Assembly (NCBI GenBank): GCA_019695435.1
Contig: JACTVF010000040.1
Span: 1 to 12,258, forward strand
Length of the DNA stretch: 12,258 nucleotides
Direction: 5' to 3'
Origin: Methanoregulaceae archaeon
Lineage (GTDB): Archaea; Halobacteriota; Methanomicrobia; Methanomicrobiales; Methanospirillaceae
Shown: piece after piece, positions 1-6,739 of the stretch
Position numbering within the stretch: position 1 is the stretch's first letter
Layout of the letters: each line of letters begins with the position of its first letter
The notes under the pieces: generated by a model
Databases searched by the model: none
Seen by the model: only the letters and a program-made list of their open reading frames with translations
What the model was told of the DNA's origin: nothing
Made by a program: the position numbers and the translations under genes

Positions 1-330
1 CGTTCCCTTACCGATCGAGGGAAAAGAGCTCTTTTATTCTGCAGGCTTTCCATTCTTTTCCGGGACGAGGGAGATCTGAAAACCGCAAAACGGATGTTAA
101 ATAATGGAATAAAAGAATCAGGAATTATCCGACCTCTTTCAAAACGGGCATATGTACTGTGTGATATGGCAATGAAGATGCATGCTGCGGGATATGAGAG
201 CATTGCGCAGGATATTCTCGACGATGCGATAGATGCAGCAACAAATATCAGGCAATCCACTCTTCGGAATGATGTCTTTAATGAACTGGGATTGGTTATC
301 AGAATAATGCAAGGAGGGATGCAAGAGTGA
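1..330 (+). CDS. Helical-repeat protein, 3' end only (5' truncated by window)
   Basis: The frame is open from the first base to the TGA at 328-330, giving 109 residues; the true start lies upstream of the window. An internal ATG at 94 exists, but the open frame before it continues in the same style, so the gene is read as truncated. The visible part is all-helical in character and shows two similar stretches, one beginning IIRPLSKRAYVL and one beginning IRQSTLRNDVF. This spacing resembles TPR- or HEAT-like repeats found in many methanogen proteins. No catalytic motif is seen. It overlaps the next gene (TGA at 328-330, GTG at 327-329), so the two are probably translationally coupled. No function can be assigned. 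Confidence 0.7.
   Translation, partial: RSLTDRGKRALLFCRLSILFRDEGDLKTAKRMLNNGIKESGIIRPLSKRAYVLCDMAMKMHAAGYESIAQDILDDAIDAATNIRQSTLRNDVFNELGLVIRIMQGGMQE
311..318 (+). promoter_or_regulatory. Ribosome binding site of the acylphosphatase gene
   Basis: AAGGAGGG, eight bases before the GTG at 327. It is one of the few clear Shine-Dalgarno sequences in the window and supports the GTG start. It lies inside the upstream reading frame, as expected for a coupled internal cistron. Confidence 0.7.
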
Positions 331-620
331 AAACCCTTGAGATCGTGATCACGGGCAGAGTACAGAAAGTGGGATTCCGTGCCTGTGCAAGAAAGATAGC
401 CATGGATTTAAACGTGACCGGTACTGTTATGAACCTTGCTGACGGAAAAGTGCAGATCTTTGCTACTGCTGAACCGATAATACTTGAAAAATTCATTTCG
501 ATGCTCTATGGTTGTCCCCGGGCGGTAATAAGGGACATTAAAACCATAGAAATTATGATGCGAACCTATGATGAATTCTCTATAATCAAAAATGAGGGAC
601 GAATCAGTACATCACTGTGA
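327..620 (+). CDS. acyP: Acylphosphatase
   Basis: Small cytoplasmic enzyme of 97 residues, the usual family length, which hydrolyses acyl phosphates such as acetyl- or carbamoyl-phosphate. The phosphate loop GRVQKVGFR lies at residues 10-18, with the catalytic Arg at 18 and the catalytic Asn at 36 (MNLADG), the 18-residue spacing known for the family. The loop has Lys where most members have Gly (usual form GRVQGVGFR), a modest deviation. The start is a GTG with a strong ribosome binding site AAGGAGGG at 311-318, eight bases upstream. It is coupled to the preceding gene and its last 17 bases overlap the 3' end of cas1 on the other strand. The T-rich stretch at 629-648 could end its transcript. 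Confidence 0.88.
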   Translation: MKTLEIVITGRVQKVGFRACARKIAMDLNVTGTVMNLADGKVQIFATAEPIILEKFISMLYGCPRAVIRDIKTIEIMMRTYDEFSIIKNEGRISTSL

Positions 621-1548
621 AGTCTTCCACTTTTTGTATTGTTTTTAAAAAATTATTTATCTGTCGGTCGATTTTCTGATTATCAATTGATTTTTTGAAA
701 GCGCAGATAAGATTTTTTACTAACGTATCTGAAAGCATGCACCGTGAGGAGGTCTGTTCAAAGTCTCCAGGTTTGAGGGAATCGTGAGCGGTGCTGCACA
801 CAACGGGATCGATCATTTCCGCTTTGAACGGTCCGATAAAATCCTGCACAAGTGCACCTGGTCCCTCGTGCAAGAGACCGAGATCGGGATCCAGACGAGC
901 ACCGAGCACCGACACGCAACAATTACCGTACAGCATTGCATAGCCAAAAGAGAGCATGGCATTGATCGGATCGCACTGTGGACGTACAGTACGTCTCTTG
1001 AAATTGAAGCATGCAGGAATATCCCTTGAAAGTATTTCATAATACATGTCGGAAGTCAAATTTGACAAACGGCGGATTTCATCCAGTTTTACCAGGTACT
1101 CCATTTCATTAAGGGCATTGTGAAGTATCTGCAGTTCCCCGTCGTATAAAAGGTCGGATTCACGTTGATCCTGAAGGTGTTCAATCGCAATAAGACGTGA
1201 TTTGAGGGATGCCTGTGCAATCATCGTTGCGTACCGATGACGAGGCAGTTCTGCCTGAAGTTGGTGGATTTCTTTATCATTGCAATTTCCAAAAGGTCGT
1301 ACGATTCCAACAGGAGTACCGTCAGGTTCAAAAAATGAGATATAAGAACCATTCCTGAGCAGGTGAAAAATTGTTGTCGAGTTCAGGGTATGTCCCCCGA
1401 CAATGAGAAGATTCTGGATCTCATCAAGGGGGTACTCTTCGACTATTCCTTTATTGAGGATGATTAATTTTTTTTGTGTGGACTTGATATGGGCACCAAA
1501 TCCATACACTGCCAACCAAGGGATTGCACTTGACATAAAAGCCCACAT
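604..1548 (-). CDS. cas1: Solo CRISPR-associated Cas1-family protein with apparently degraded active site
   Basis: Cas1 is the integrase that inserts new spacers into CRISPR arrays. This 314-residue protein has the family layout: an N-terminal beta domain (WLAVYGFGAHIKSTQKKLII, then a conserved IVGGH at 49-53) and a C-terminal helical domain with DPINAMLSFGYAMLYG and LDPDLGLLHEGPG. Of the four usual metal-binding positions, His227 (LLHEGP) and Asp236 (VQDFIG) are present. By hand alignment the Glu seven residues before the conserved YY/YF pair is Ser162, and the acidic residue three after Asp236 is Gly239. Around H227-D236 the loop is about two residues shorter than usual. No cas2, other cas gene or CRISPR array occurs in the window. 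The ATG at 1536 (residue 5) is an alternative start that is better spaced from the TATA-like stretch near 1560-1571; neither start has a Shine-Dalgarno sequence. Family assignment is firm; loss of activity is inferred. Confidence 0.88.
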   Translation of the reverse strand: MWAFMSSAIPWLAVYGFGAHIKSTQKKLIILNKGIVEEYPLDEIQNLLIVGGHTLNSTTIFHLLRNGSYISFFEPDGTPVGIVRPFGNCNDKEIHQLQAELPRHRYATMIAQASLKSRLIAIEHLQDQRESDLLYDGELQILHNALNEMEYLVKLDEIRRLSNLTSDMYYEILSRDIPACFNFKRRTVRPQCDPINAMLSFGYAMLYGNCCVSVLGARLDPDLGLLHEGPGALVQDFIGPFKAEMIDPVVCSTAHDSLKPGDFEQTSSRCMLSDTLVKNLICAFKKSIDNQKIDRQINNFLKTIQKVEDFTVMY

Positions 1549-1558
1549 GAAAACGCTT

Positions 1559-1572
1559 GATTTAATTTAATT
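1559..1572 (-). promoter_or_regulatory. Candidate TATA box of cas1
   Basis: On the minus strand this AT-only stretch reads TTAAATTAAAT-like. Its centre lies about 29 bases upstream of the ATG at 1536 and about 17 upstream of the ATG at 1548. It would fit a leaderless transcript beginning near the downstream ATG. Assignment is by composition and spacing only. Confidence 0.35.
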
Positions 1573-1650
1573 AGTGCCATTTTCCTCTTGATTAAGGCAT
1601 CGTTTTTGCCAATGGTTCCTATCTCCTCATACAGATTGCTACATATATTG

Positions 1651-1680
1651 CGTCTGTACACTTTTAAACGTACAGAGACG
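1651..1680. repeat. Imperfect inverted repeat between cas1 and paaK
   Basis: The left arm CGTCTGTAC and right arm GTACAGAGACG are separated by ACTTTTAAAC. The arms are exact complements except for two extra bases (AG) in the right arm. It sits in the shared upstream region of two divergent genes, about 30 bases before the TATA-like box of the paaK operon, so an operator is the natural guess. No regulator is known. Confidence 0.5.
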
Positions 1681-1708
1681 AATGATGAAATATAAAGGAT
1701 CTAATGTG

Positions 1709-1718
1709 CCATATATAC
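1709..1718 (+). promoter_or_regulatory. Candidate TATA box of the paaK-paaK-ACT operon
   Basis: CATATATAC at 1710-1718 is centred about 31 bases before the ATG at 1745, placing transcription start within a few bases of that codon. A second AT-rich stretch, AAATATAAAGG, lies at 1688-1698. No Shine-Dalgarno sequence precedes the start, so a leaderless transcript is likely. Confidence 0.45.
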
Positions 1719-1744
1719 ACTGTCATGCAATAGCATAACAGTTG

Positions 1745-3040
1745 ATGCGGATGTTCTGGGACAAAAAAATGGAAACACTGAATCCTGCTGATCTCCATGC
1801 TCTTCAGCTGAAGCGTTTGAAAAAAACCCTCCATTCGGTAGAATCTGTTGAATTTTACCGGAAGCAGTTTGACAATGCCGGAGTAGCGGTATCCGATGTC
1901 AAAACGCTTGATGATCTCCAGAAATTTCCCTTCACGAAAAAACAGGATCTCCGTGATGGTTATCCTTTCGGGTTTTTTGCAGTCCCGATGCGAAAAATTG
2001 TGCGGATCCACACAACGTCCGGCACGACCGGAAAACCTACCGTAGTGGGATATACCCGCAAGGATCTGGATACGTGGGCAAACCTTATTGCCCGTAATAT
2101 GACCATGATTGGAATTGGGCAGGATGATGTCTTCCAGAATATGGTCAATTATGGAATGTTCACTGGGGGCTTGGGATTCCATTACGGGGCAGAAAAAATA
2201 GGAATGACCGTGATCCCGAGCGCGACGGGAAATACCCGGCGCCAGATCGAAATGATCCGCGATTTTGGGGTTACCACTATCCACTGTACCCCAAGTTATG
2301 CGATGCATCTTTCAGAAGTTGCCGAAGAGATGGGTGAAACCCTTGAAAGTCTGAAAACCGGTATCTTCGGTGCTGAACCTTGGTCAGATAACATGAGACA
2401 TACCCTAGAAAATCGGCTCGGCGTCACAGCATATGACTCTTACGGTATAAGTGAGCTTTTCGGCCCGGGTGTTGCATTCGAATGTCCTGAACGGGATGGC
2501 CTCCATATCTGGCACGACAGTTATCTTGTCGAAATTATAAATCCGAAAACCGGAGAACGCCTTTCTGATGGGGAACGGGGAGAACTGGTTGTGACGCCAC
2601 TTGTCAAGGAGGCCATGCCCCTCATCCGCTACCGGACAGGTGATGTCACCATGCTCATGGAAGATGGTTGTCTCTGTGGCCGGGGGAAAAAACTCACACG
2701 GATAAGCGGAAGAAGCGACGATATGCTGATTATCCGGGGTATCAATGTATTCCCCTCACAGATAGAACATGTGCTCCTCAGGATCCCGGAAGTAGGCAAT
2801 CAGTTTATGGTCTATATTGACAAAATCAATCATCTGGATGAGATGACTGTGGAAGTTGAGATTAACAGGAGCCATTTCAGCGGGGAACTTGCAGATCTTG
2901 CGAGGATCCAGAAAAAAGTCGTGAAAGAACTGCATGATACCCTTGAATTGCGGACAACCGTGAAACTGGTTGAACCGGGTTCATTACCCCGGTTCGAAGG
3001 GAAAGCCAAACGGGTTATCGATCGACGGGGGGACATCTGA
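1745..3040 (+). CDS. paaK: PaaK-family AMP-forming acyl-CoA ligase, copy 1 (phenylacetate--CoA ligase type)
   Basis: Adenylate-forming enzyme of 431 residues that would activate an organic acid with ATP and join it to coenzyme A; arylacetates such as phenylacetate or indoleacetate are the known substrates of the family. The phosphate-binding loop TTSGTTGKPT lies at about 90-99, followed by FTGGLGFHYGAE, the adenine-site motif YDSYGISE, the RTGD motif, the CLCGRG and GRSDDMLIIRGINVFPSQ hinge region, and a C-terminal GKAKRVID containing the expected catalytic Lys. Starts at TTG 1742, ATG 1745 and ATG 1751 share the frame; 1745 fits the TATA spacing, and 1751 is also possible. The stop overlaps the next start by one base (TGATG). 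It is roughly half identical to its neighbour, so this is an old tandem duplication. The substrate cannot be read from the sequence. Confidence 0.9.
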   Translation: MRMFWDKKMETLNPADLHALQLKRLKKTLHSVESVEFYRKQFDNAGVAVSDVKTLDDLQKFPFTKKQDLRDGYPFGFFAVPMRKIVRIHTTSGTTGKPTVVGYTRKDLDTWANLIARNMTMIGIGQDDVFQNMVNYGMFTGGLGFHYGAEKIGMTVIPSATGNTRRQIEMIRDFGVTTIHCTPSYAMHLSEVAEEMGETLESLKTGIFGAEPWSDNMRHTLENRLGVTAYDSYGISELFGPGVAFECPERDGLHIWHDSYLVEIINPKTGERLSDGERGELVVTPLVKEAMPLIRYRTGDVTMLMEDGCLCGRGKKLTRISGRSDDMLIIRGINVFPSQIEHVLLRIPEVGNQFMVYIDKINHLDEMTVEVEINRSHFSGELADLARIQKKVVKELHDTLELRTTVKLVEPGSLPRFEGKAKRVIDRRGDI

Positions 3041-4341
3041 TGCAGTTTTGGGACCCGAGAATCGAAGAGCTGCCGAAAGCGGATCTCCAGAAGATGCAAT
3101 ATAAATTATTAAAAAGTCTTGTTTGCCGACTCTATAGTTTTTCGCCCTTTTATCATGACCGAATGAAAGAGCAAAAAGTCCACCCGGATGACATCAAAGA
3201 ATTATCGGATGTAACAAAACTTCCCTTTATGTTCAAGCGGGACCTCCGGGATAGTTACCCCAACAAGATATTCACGGCCACCCAGGAGGAACTCGTACGG
3301 TATCATGTATCCTCCGGCACAACAGGAAAGCCAACGGTGGTTGGATATACCCAAAAGGATCTCGATAACTGGACAACTTCACTTGCCCGGGGATTTACCG
3401 CAATTGGACTGGGAAGGGGGGATGTCATTCAGGACAGTTACGGGTATGGCTTATTTACCGGTGGCCTCGGTGTGCACTACGGTGCAGAGCGCATCGGTGC
3501 AACCGTGCTCCCGACAAGTGTTGGAAACACCGAGCGCCAGATTGAGTTGATGCAGGATCTCGAGGTAACAGCCATTGCCTGCACCCCCTCATACCTCCTC
3601 CATATCGGGGAGGTTGCAGAAAAGATGGGTATCGACATTAAAAAGGACACCCGCCTCAAAACAGGAATCCTCGGAGCGGAGCCTTGGACAGAAGGTATGC
3701 GTACCAGGATGGAAAAGTGGCTGGGCATCAGGGCATACGATATCTATGGGACAAGCGAACTCTCCGGACCAATGTTTACCGAATGCACAGAACAAAACGG
3801 GTTCCATGTCTGGTCAGACATTGCTCTGGTGGAAGTAATCGATCCAAAGACCGGAGAACAACTCGAACCTGGCGAGAAAGGGGACCTTACCCTCACGATG
3901 CTCCAAAAAGAAGCGCTCCCGATGATCCGTTACCGTATCGGGGATATCTCCTCGATCGATGAGGACGTCTGCCCGTGCGGCAGAACGAGCCCGCGGATCA
4001 AACGGATCCAAGGTCGCGTAGACGATATGCTGATCATCAGGGGCATCAATGTCTTCCCTTCTCAGGTGGAGTATACCCTGATGTCAATTCCCGAGGTCGG
4101 TCAGCATTTCCAGATTGTTGTCGAACGGACGGGTGCACTTGACGATATGCTTGTGAGAGTCGAGTTAACTAAGGAATCATTCAGTGACAAGATCACTGAC
4201 CTGATGCAGATCCAACAGAAGGTAGAACACCGGCTCAGAAATGCGCTGAACGTCGCCGTGGACGTTGAACTTGTGGAGCCGGGATCATTACCACGGTTTG
4301 AAGGCAAATCCAAGAAAGTGATCGATAAGAGGTCGTTATAA
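3040..4341 (+). CDS. paaK: PaaK-family AMP-forming acyl-CoA ligase, copy 2
   Basis: The second ligase has 433 residues. It keeps SSGTTGKPT at 91-99, FTGGLGVHYGAE, YDIYGTSELSGP, RIGD, CPCGR, GRVDDMLIIRGINVFPSQ and the C-terminal GKSKKVID with the catalytic Lys. Its N-terminus MQFWDPRIEEL matches the other copy (MFWDKKMETL) and supports both starts. Compared with copy 1 it has extra residues (IKKDTRL) before KTGILGAEPW, and it differs around FTGGLG (GYG versus NYG before it), where acyl substrates bind in relatives, so the two may prefer different acids or form a mixed complex; both ideas are inference. The ATG at 3040 overlaps the preceding TGA, with a G-rich stretch (GACGGGGGGAC) just upstream. 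Both copies keep the conserved motifs, so neither looks dead. Confidence 0.9.
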   Translation: MQFWDPRIEELPKADLQKMQYKLLKSLVCRLYSFSPFYHDRMKEQKVHPDDIKELSDVTKLPFMFKRDLRDSYPNKIFTATQEELVRYHVSSGTTGKPTVVGYTQKDLDNWTTSLARGFTAIGLGRGDVIQDSYGYGLFTGGLGVHYGAERIGATVLPTSVGNTERQIELMQDLEVTAIACTPSYLLHIGEVAEKMGIDIKKDTRLKTGILGAEPWTEGMRTRMEKWLGIRAYDIYGTSELSGPMFTECTEQNGFHVWSDIALVEVIDPKTGEQLEPGEKGDLTLTMLQKEALPMIRYRIGDISSIDEDVCPCGRTSPRIKRIQGRVDDMLIIRGINVFPSQVEYTLMSIPEVGQHFQIVVERTGALDDMLVRVELTKESFSDKITDLMQIQQKVEHRLRNALNVAVDVELVEPGSLPRFEGKSKKVIDKRSL

Positions 4342-4342
4342 C

Positions 4343-4777
4343 ATGGACACGAAAAAGTATGTCATTAAACAGATCTCAATCTTCTCGGAAAACCGCCCCG
4401 GCAGACTGGCATCGGTTGCGCAGGCGCTGGGTGAAGAGAAAATCAATATCCTTGCATTCAGCATTGCTGAAGCAAATGGGTTTGGCGTTATCCGGGCACT
4501 GGTAGATCAACCGGAAAAAGCATATAAGAAACTATCCTCGCTGGGGTACAACGCTGCCTTTACCGATGTTATCGCTGTACAAATGAAAGATCAGCCCGGA
4601 GGACTCTTTGAGATCGCGAAGGTTCTTGGAGATGCAGGCATCAACATCGAATATTCCTATGCATATTCGGGGAAAAAGGCTGCGGTACTCATCCTCCGTG
4701 TCGATCAGGTAGATGACGCAATAGAAAAAATCCTGTCATCCGGTGCAACACTTCTGGAGCATTCGGTCTTCCACTAG
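4343..4777 (+). CDS. Tandem ACT-domain protein
   Basis: Protein of 144 residues made of two ACT domains, about residues 6-70 and 72-141, each opening with a beta strand and a Pro-Gly turn (ENRPGRLASVAQALGEEKIN, then KDQPGGLFEIAKVLGDAGIN). ACT domains bind small ligands, usually amino acids, and here form the whole protein. It begins one base after the stop of the second ligase, with AGAGGT at 4328-4333 as a likely ribosome binding site, so it belongs to the same operon. ACT proteins are often encoded beside paaK genes in methanogens, where a role in sensing aromatic amino acids or their arylacetate products is plausible but unproved. It ends eight bases from the convergent HPS/RraA gene; the T-rich stretch at 4786-4796 could serve as a poly-T terminator. 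Confidence 0.85.
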   Translation: MDTKKYVIKQISIFSENRPGRLASVAQALGEEKINILAFSIAEANGFGVIRALVDQPEKAYKKLSSLGYNAAFTDVIAVQMKDQPGGLFEIAKVLGDAGINIEYSYAYSGKKAAVLILRVDQVDDAIEKILSSGATLLEHSVFH

Positions 4778-4785
4778 ACCACACC

Positions 4786-6072
4786 TTATTTCTTTTCCCA
4801 TTTGATCAGTTCAGAAACCGCGGATAATGTACTTCCTCTACGGATCTCCTCACGGATCCTTGCTTCGGTTTTTTTAACTTCGAGTGCCCTTCGTGCAACT
4901 TCATAGGCCCGTTCACGGGGGATCACGACAACTCCGCTTTCATCCCCGACAACCCAGTCTCCAGGGTGAATATACTGCCCACAACATAAGATCTCCGCAT
5001 TGATTTCCCCCAATCCTTTAGGCTCTCCGGCATTTGGGACGATGGCCCGGGCAAAGAGGGGGAACTTCATCGCGCGGATGTCATCGATATCGCGCACAGC
5101 TCCATCGATAACAACACCCGCAATCCCTTTTTTCATGCAGCTTAATGTTGCCAGTTCCCCCCATGGTGCAATATGAGTGCAACTATCGTTATTGATCACA
5201 AGGACATCCCCGGTCTTTGCGATCTCAATTGCTTCAACGGGTTTTGCCCAGTCACCGGCAGTAGTTTGTACAGTTACGGCCTTTCCCGCCATTTTTACAT
5301 TCCCGCAGACAGAGACCAGTCCCGGAAGTGCACCCTTCCTGTGCATCGCATCGCTGACGTTGGGTGTAGAGACCTGCATAAAAAGAGAATGGATCTCTTC
5401 ATCCAAACTCTTTTTTTCCGGGATCTGGATGGATGGTGAATCAATCGACTGACGGATCAATTGTGTAGATCCCGTTACATCGGCAGAGCGGGCAATCCAT
5501 CCCCCGACAATTACGATATCTGCACCATGCTTCACGGCTTTTCCGGCGGTTGCAGCATCAAGTCCACCGGCAATCGCAACCGGAATGTGAATTTCTCCTT
5601 GAATGGTTTTTAATAGATCCAGTGAGTCCTTTCCGATCATCTGTTGATCGATGCCGACGTGGGCGACAATGATATCCACCCCCAGAGATTCAAGGACGCG
5701 GGCACGGGCTACGGGATTCTGAACATTGATGAGATCTGCCATCAGTCGGGTCCCGTATAACCGGCTCGCCCTTATCGCTTCTGCGATAACGGTATTATCT
5801 GCATCGGCAAGAATACAAACAATACTGGCACCGGCTTTTGCAGCCATCTCGACTTCCATGGTACCGGTATCAGCGATCTTCATATCTGCGACAATGACAG
5901 CATTAGGGAACTGCTCGCGTAAGGTACGGATTGCCTGCATTCCCTCGCTCTTGATAAGCGGTGTGCCGGCTTCAATCCAGTCCGCTCCACCGGCGAGTGC
6001 CTCTTTTGCGATTTGCACGGCCCGGTTAAGTTCGAGAAGATCCAGTGCAACCTGCAGGACAACCTTTTTCAT
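4786..6072 (-). CDS. Bifunctional 3-hexulose-6-phosphate synthase / RraA-family fusion protein
   Basis: Fusion of 428 residues. Residues 1 to about 212 are a 3-hexulose-6-phosphate synthase of the orotidine-phosphate decarboxylase superfamily: KKVVLQVALDLL, EAGTPLIKSEG, the DMKIAD acid-base motif at 63-68, AHVGID near 138 and a phosphate-binding IAGGLDAAT/IVIVGGWI end. This enzyme joins formaldehyde and ribulose 5-phosphate, or runs in reverse to supply pentose phosphate in archaea without the oxidative pathway. After a short linker, about 226-400 is RraA-like (WGELATLSCMKKG, GAVRD with Arg327 and Asp328, PGDWVVGDESGVVVIP), a fold shared by RNase E inhibitors and 4-hydroxy-4-methyl-2-oxoglutarate aldolases. 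The frame extends upstream to 6168, but the ATG at 6072 matches the family start and lies 28 bases from a TATA-like CTTAAG. No isomerase partner is in view. Confidence 0.88.
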   Translation of the reverse strand: MKKVVLQVALDLLELNRAVQIAKEALAGGADWIEAGTPLIKSEGMQAIRTLREQFPNAVIVADMKIADTGTMEVEMAAKAGASIVCILADADNTVIAEAIRASRLYGTRLMADLINVQNPVARARVLESLGVDIIVAHVGIDQQMIGKDSLDLLKTIQGEIHIPVAIAGGLDAATAGKAVKHGADIVIVGGWIARSADVTGSTQLIRQSIDSPSIQIPEKKSLDEEIHSLFMQVSTPNVSDAMHRKGALPGLVSVCGNVKMAGKAVTVQTTAGDWAKPVEAIEIAKTGDVLVINNDSCTHIAPWGELATLSCMKKGIAGVVIDGAVRDIDDIRAMKFPLFARAIVPNAGEPKGLGEINAEILCCGQYIHPGDWVVGDESGVVVIPRERAYEVARRALEVKKTEARIREEIRRGSTLSAVSELIKWEKK

Positions 6073-6096
6073 AAATACAGATGGGTTGTGGGGGAT

Positions 6097-6104
6097 GCTT
6101 AAGG
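6097..6104 (-). promoter_or_regulatory. Candidate TATA box of the HPS/RraA gene
   Basis: On the minus strand CCTTAAGCA is centred about 28 bases before the ATG at 6072. No Shine-Dalgarno sequence precedes that ATG. The match to the archaeal TATA consensus is weak. Confidence 0.3.
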
Positions 6105-6130
6105 ATTGCGAGACCAGAATATCAGCATGA

Positions 6131-6181
6131 TCCCCAAGAGGGGGACAAACGAAAAAATGAACTGGCAAAATGGTGTTTTGC
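6131..6181 (-). terminator. Hairpin plus T-run terminator of the nitroreductase gene
   Basis: Just past the nitroreductase stop, GCAAAA at 6165-6170 pairs exactly with TTTTGC at 6176-6181 around a five-base loop. On the minus strand it is followed eight bases later by a run of six T (6152-6157). A second short hairpin, TCCCC at 6131-6135 with GGGGA at 6141-6145, follows. The arrangement separates this gene from the HPS/RraA gene, which has its own TATA-like box. Confidence 0.5.
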
Positions 6182-6186
6182 TGAGA

Positions 6187-6693
6187 TTAGTCCTGCACGA
6201 ACCTGTCAAAAAATACCAGTTTCTTTGTTTCTTTCTTTGAGGCTAGAGAAATGTCCTGAGGTAATCCTGCGGGAACCAGTGAGACAAGGGTGTACTTCTC
6301 CGGGACATTCAGGAGCTTACGAACATCTTCAGCATATTCTTTTTTAGCTCCGGCAACCCAGCATGAACCTACACCATAGGCATGCAACCCAAGTATCAGG
6401 TTTTCAGTCGCGGCGCAGCAGTCTTCCAGATAATATTTTATATTGCGTTCACCAAAAACCGCAAAACAGACTGCCGCATCCGCGATAAATTTTCCGTGAT
6501 TGGTGAGTGCTGCAATTTTTTCAAGCTGTTCCTTTGTGCGTACCACACCAATCAGCCACGGCTGGAGGTTCATAGCCGTTGGTGCATGAACAGCACACTC
6601 GATGGCATCATGAATGGTGGTTTCATCGACCGGGTCCGGTTTGAATTTCCGCACGCTGTGCCGTCCTTTGATAACCGCAGTTACAACATTCAT
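6187..6693 (-). CDS. Nitroreductase-family FMN-dependent oxidoreductase
   Basis: Protein of 168 residues, a compact member of the family, which uses FMN and NAD(P)H or a similar donor to reduce nitro compounds, quinones, flavins or other small substrates. Visible family marks are the N-terminal RHSVRKF (FMN phosphate contact), the APTAMNLQPW segment at about 37-46, the central LGLHAYGVGSCWVAG and the usual closing region (VSLVPAGLP). A Cys pair (DCCAATEN, about 91-92) sits in the dimer-helix region. The ATG start lies 28 bases below a TATA-like TTTTTAT (6717-6724), so the gene is probably transcribed alone and leaderless, and a hairpin with T-run follows the stop. The physiological substrate cannot be told; F420- or flavin-linked chemistry is possible in a methanogen. 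Confidence 0.85.
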   Translation of the reverse strand: MNVVTAVIKGRHSVRKFKPDPVDETTIHDAIECAVHAPTAMNLQPWLIGVVRTKEQLEKIAALTNHGKFIADAAVCFAVFGERNIKYYLEDCCAATENLILGLHAYGVGSCWVAGAKKEYAEDVRKLLNVPEKYTLVSLVPAGLPQDISLASKKETKKLVFFDRFVQD

Positions 6694-6716
6694 AGATCGG
6701 ATATGGAGAAACGACG

Positions 6717-6725
6717 GATAAAAAG
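6717..6725 (-). promoter_or_regulatory. Candidate TATA box of the nitroreductase gene
   Basis: CCTTTTTATCC on the minus strand, centred about 28 bases before the ATG at 6693. Its T-run also lies just past the stop of the surface-protein gene, so the same bases may help end that transcript. Confidence 0.4.
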
Positions 6726-6739
6726 GTTATGGAGAATGA

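Noticed and set aside
604..1744. CRISPR array near cas1
   Set aside because: No regularly spaced identical repeats occur here or elsewhere in the window; the 19-bp units at 8079-8135 are contiguous, without spacers.
1664..2308. 214-codon open frame on the minus strand inside paaK copy 1
   Set aside because: It lies antisense to a gene with all its motifs intact, has no recognisable domain, and its composition (many His, Arg, Ser, Ile in the complementary frame) is that of a shadow.
2985..3000. GGTTCGAAGG resembling a tRNA T-loop
   Set aside because: It is inside the conserved C-terminal coding part of paaK copy 1 and no cloverleaf can be drawn around it.
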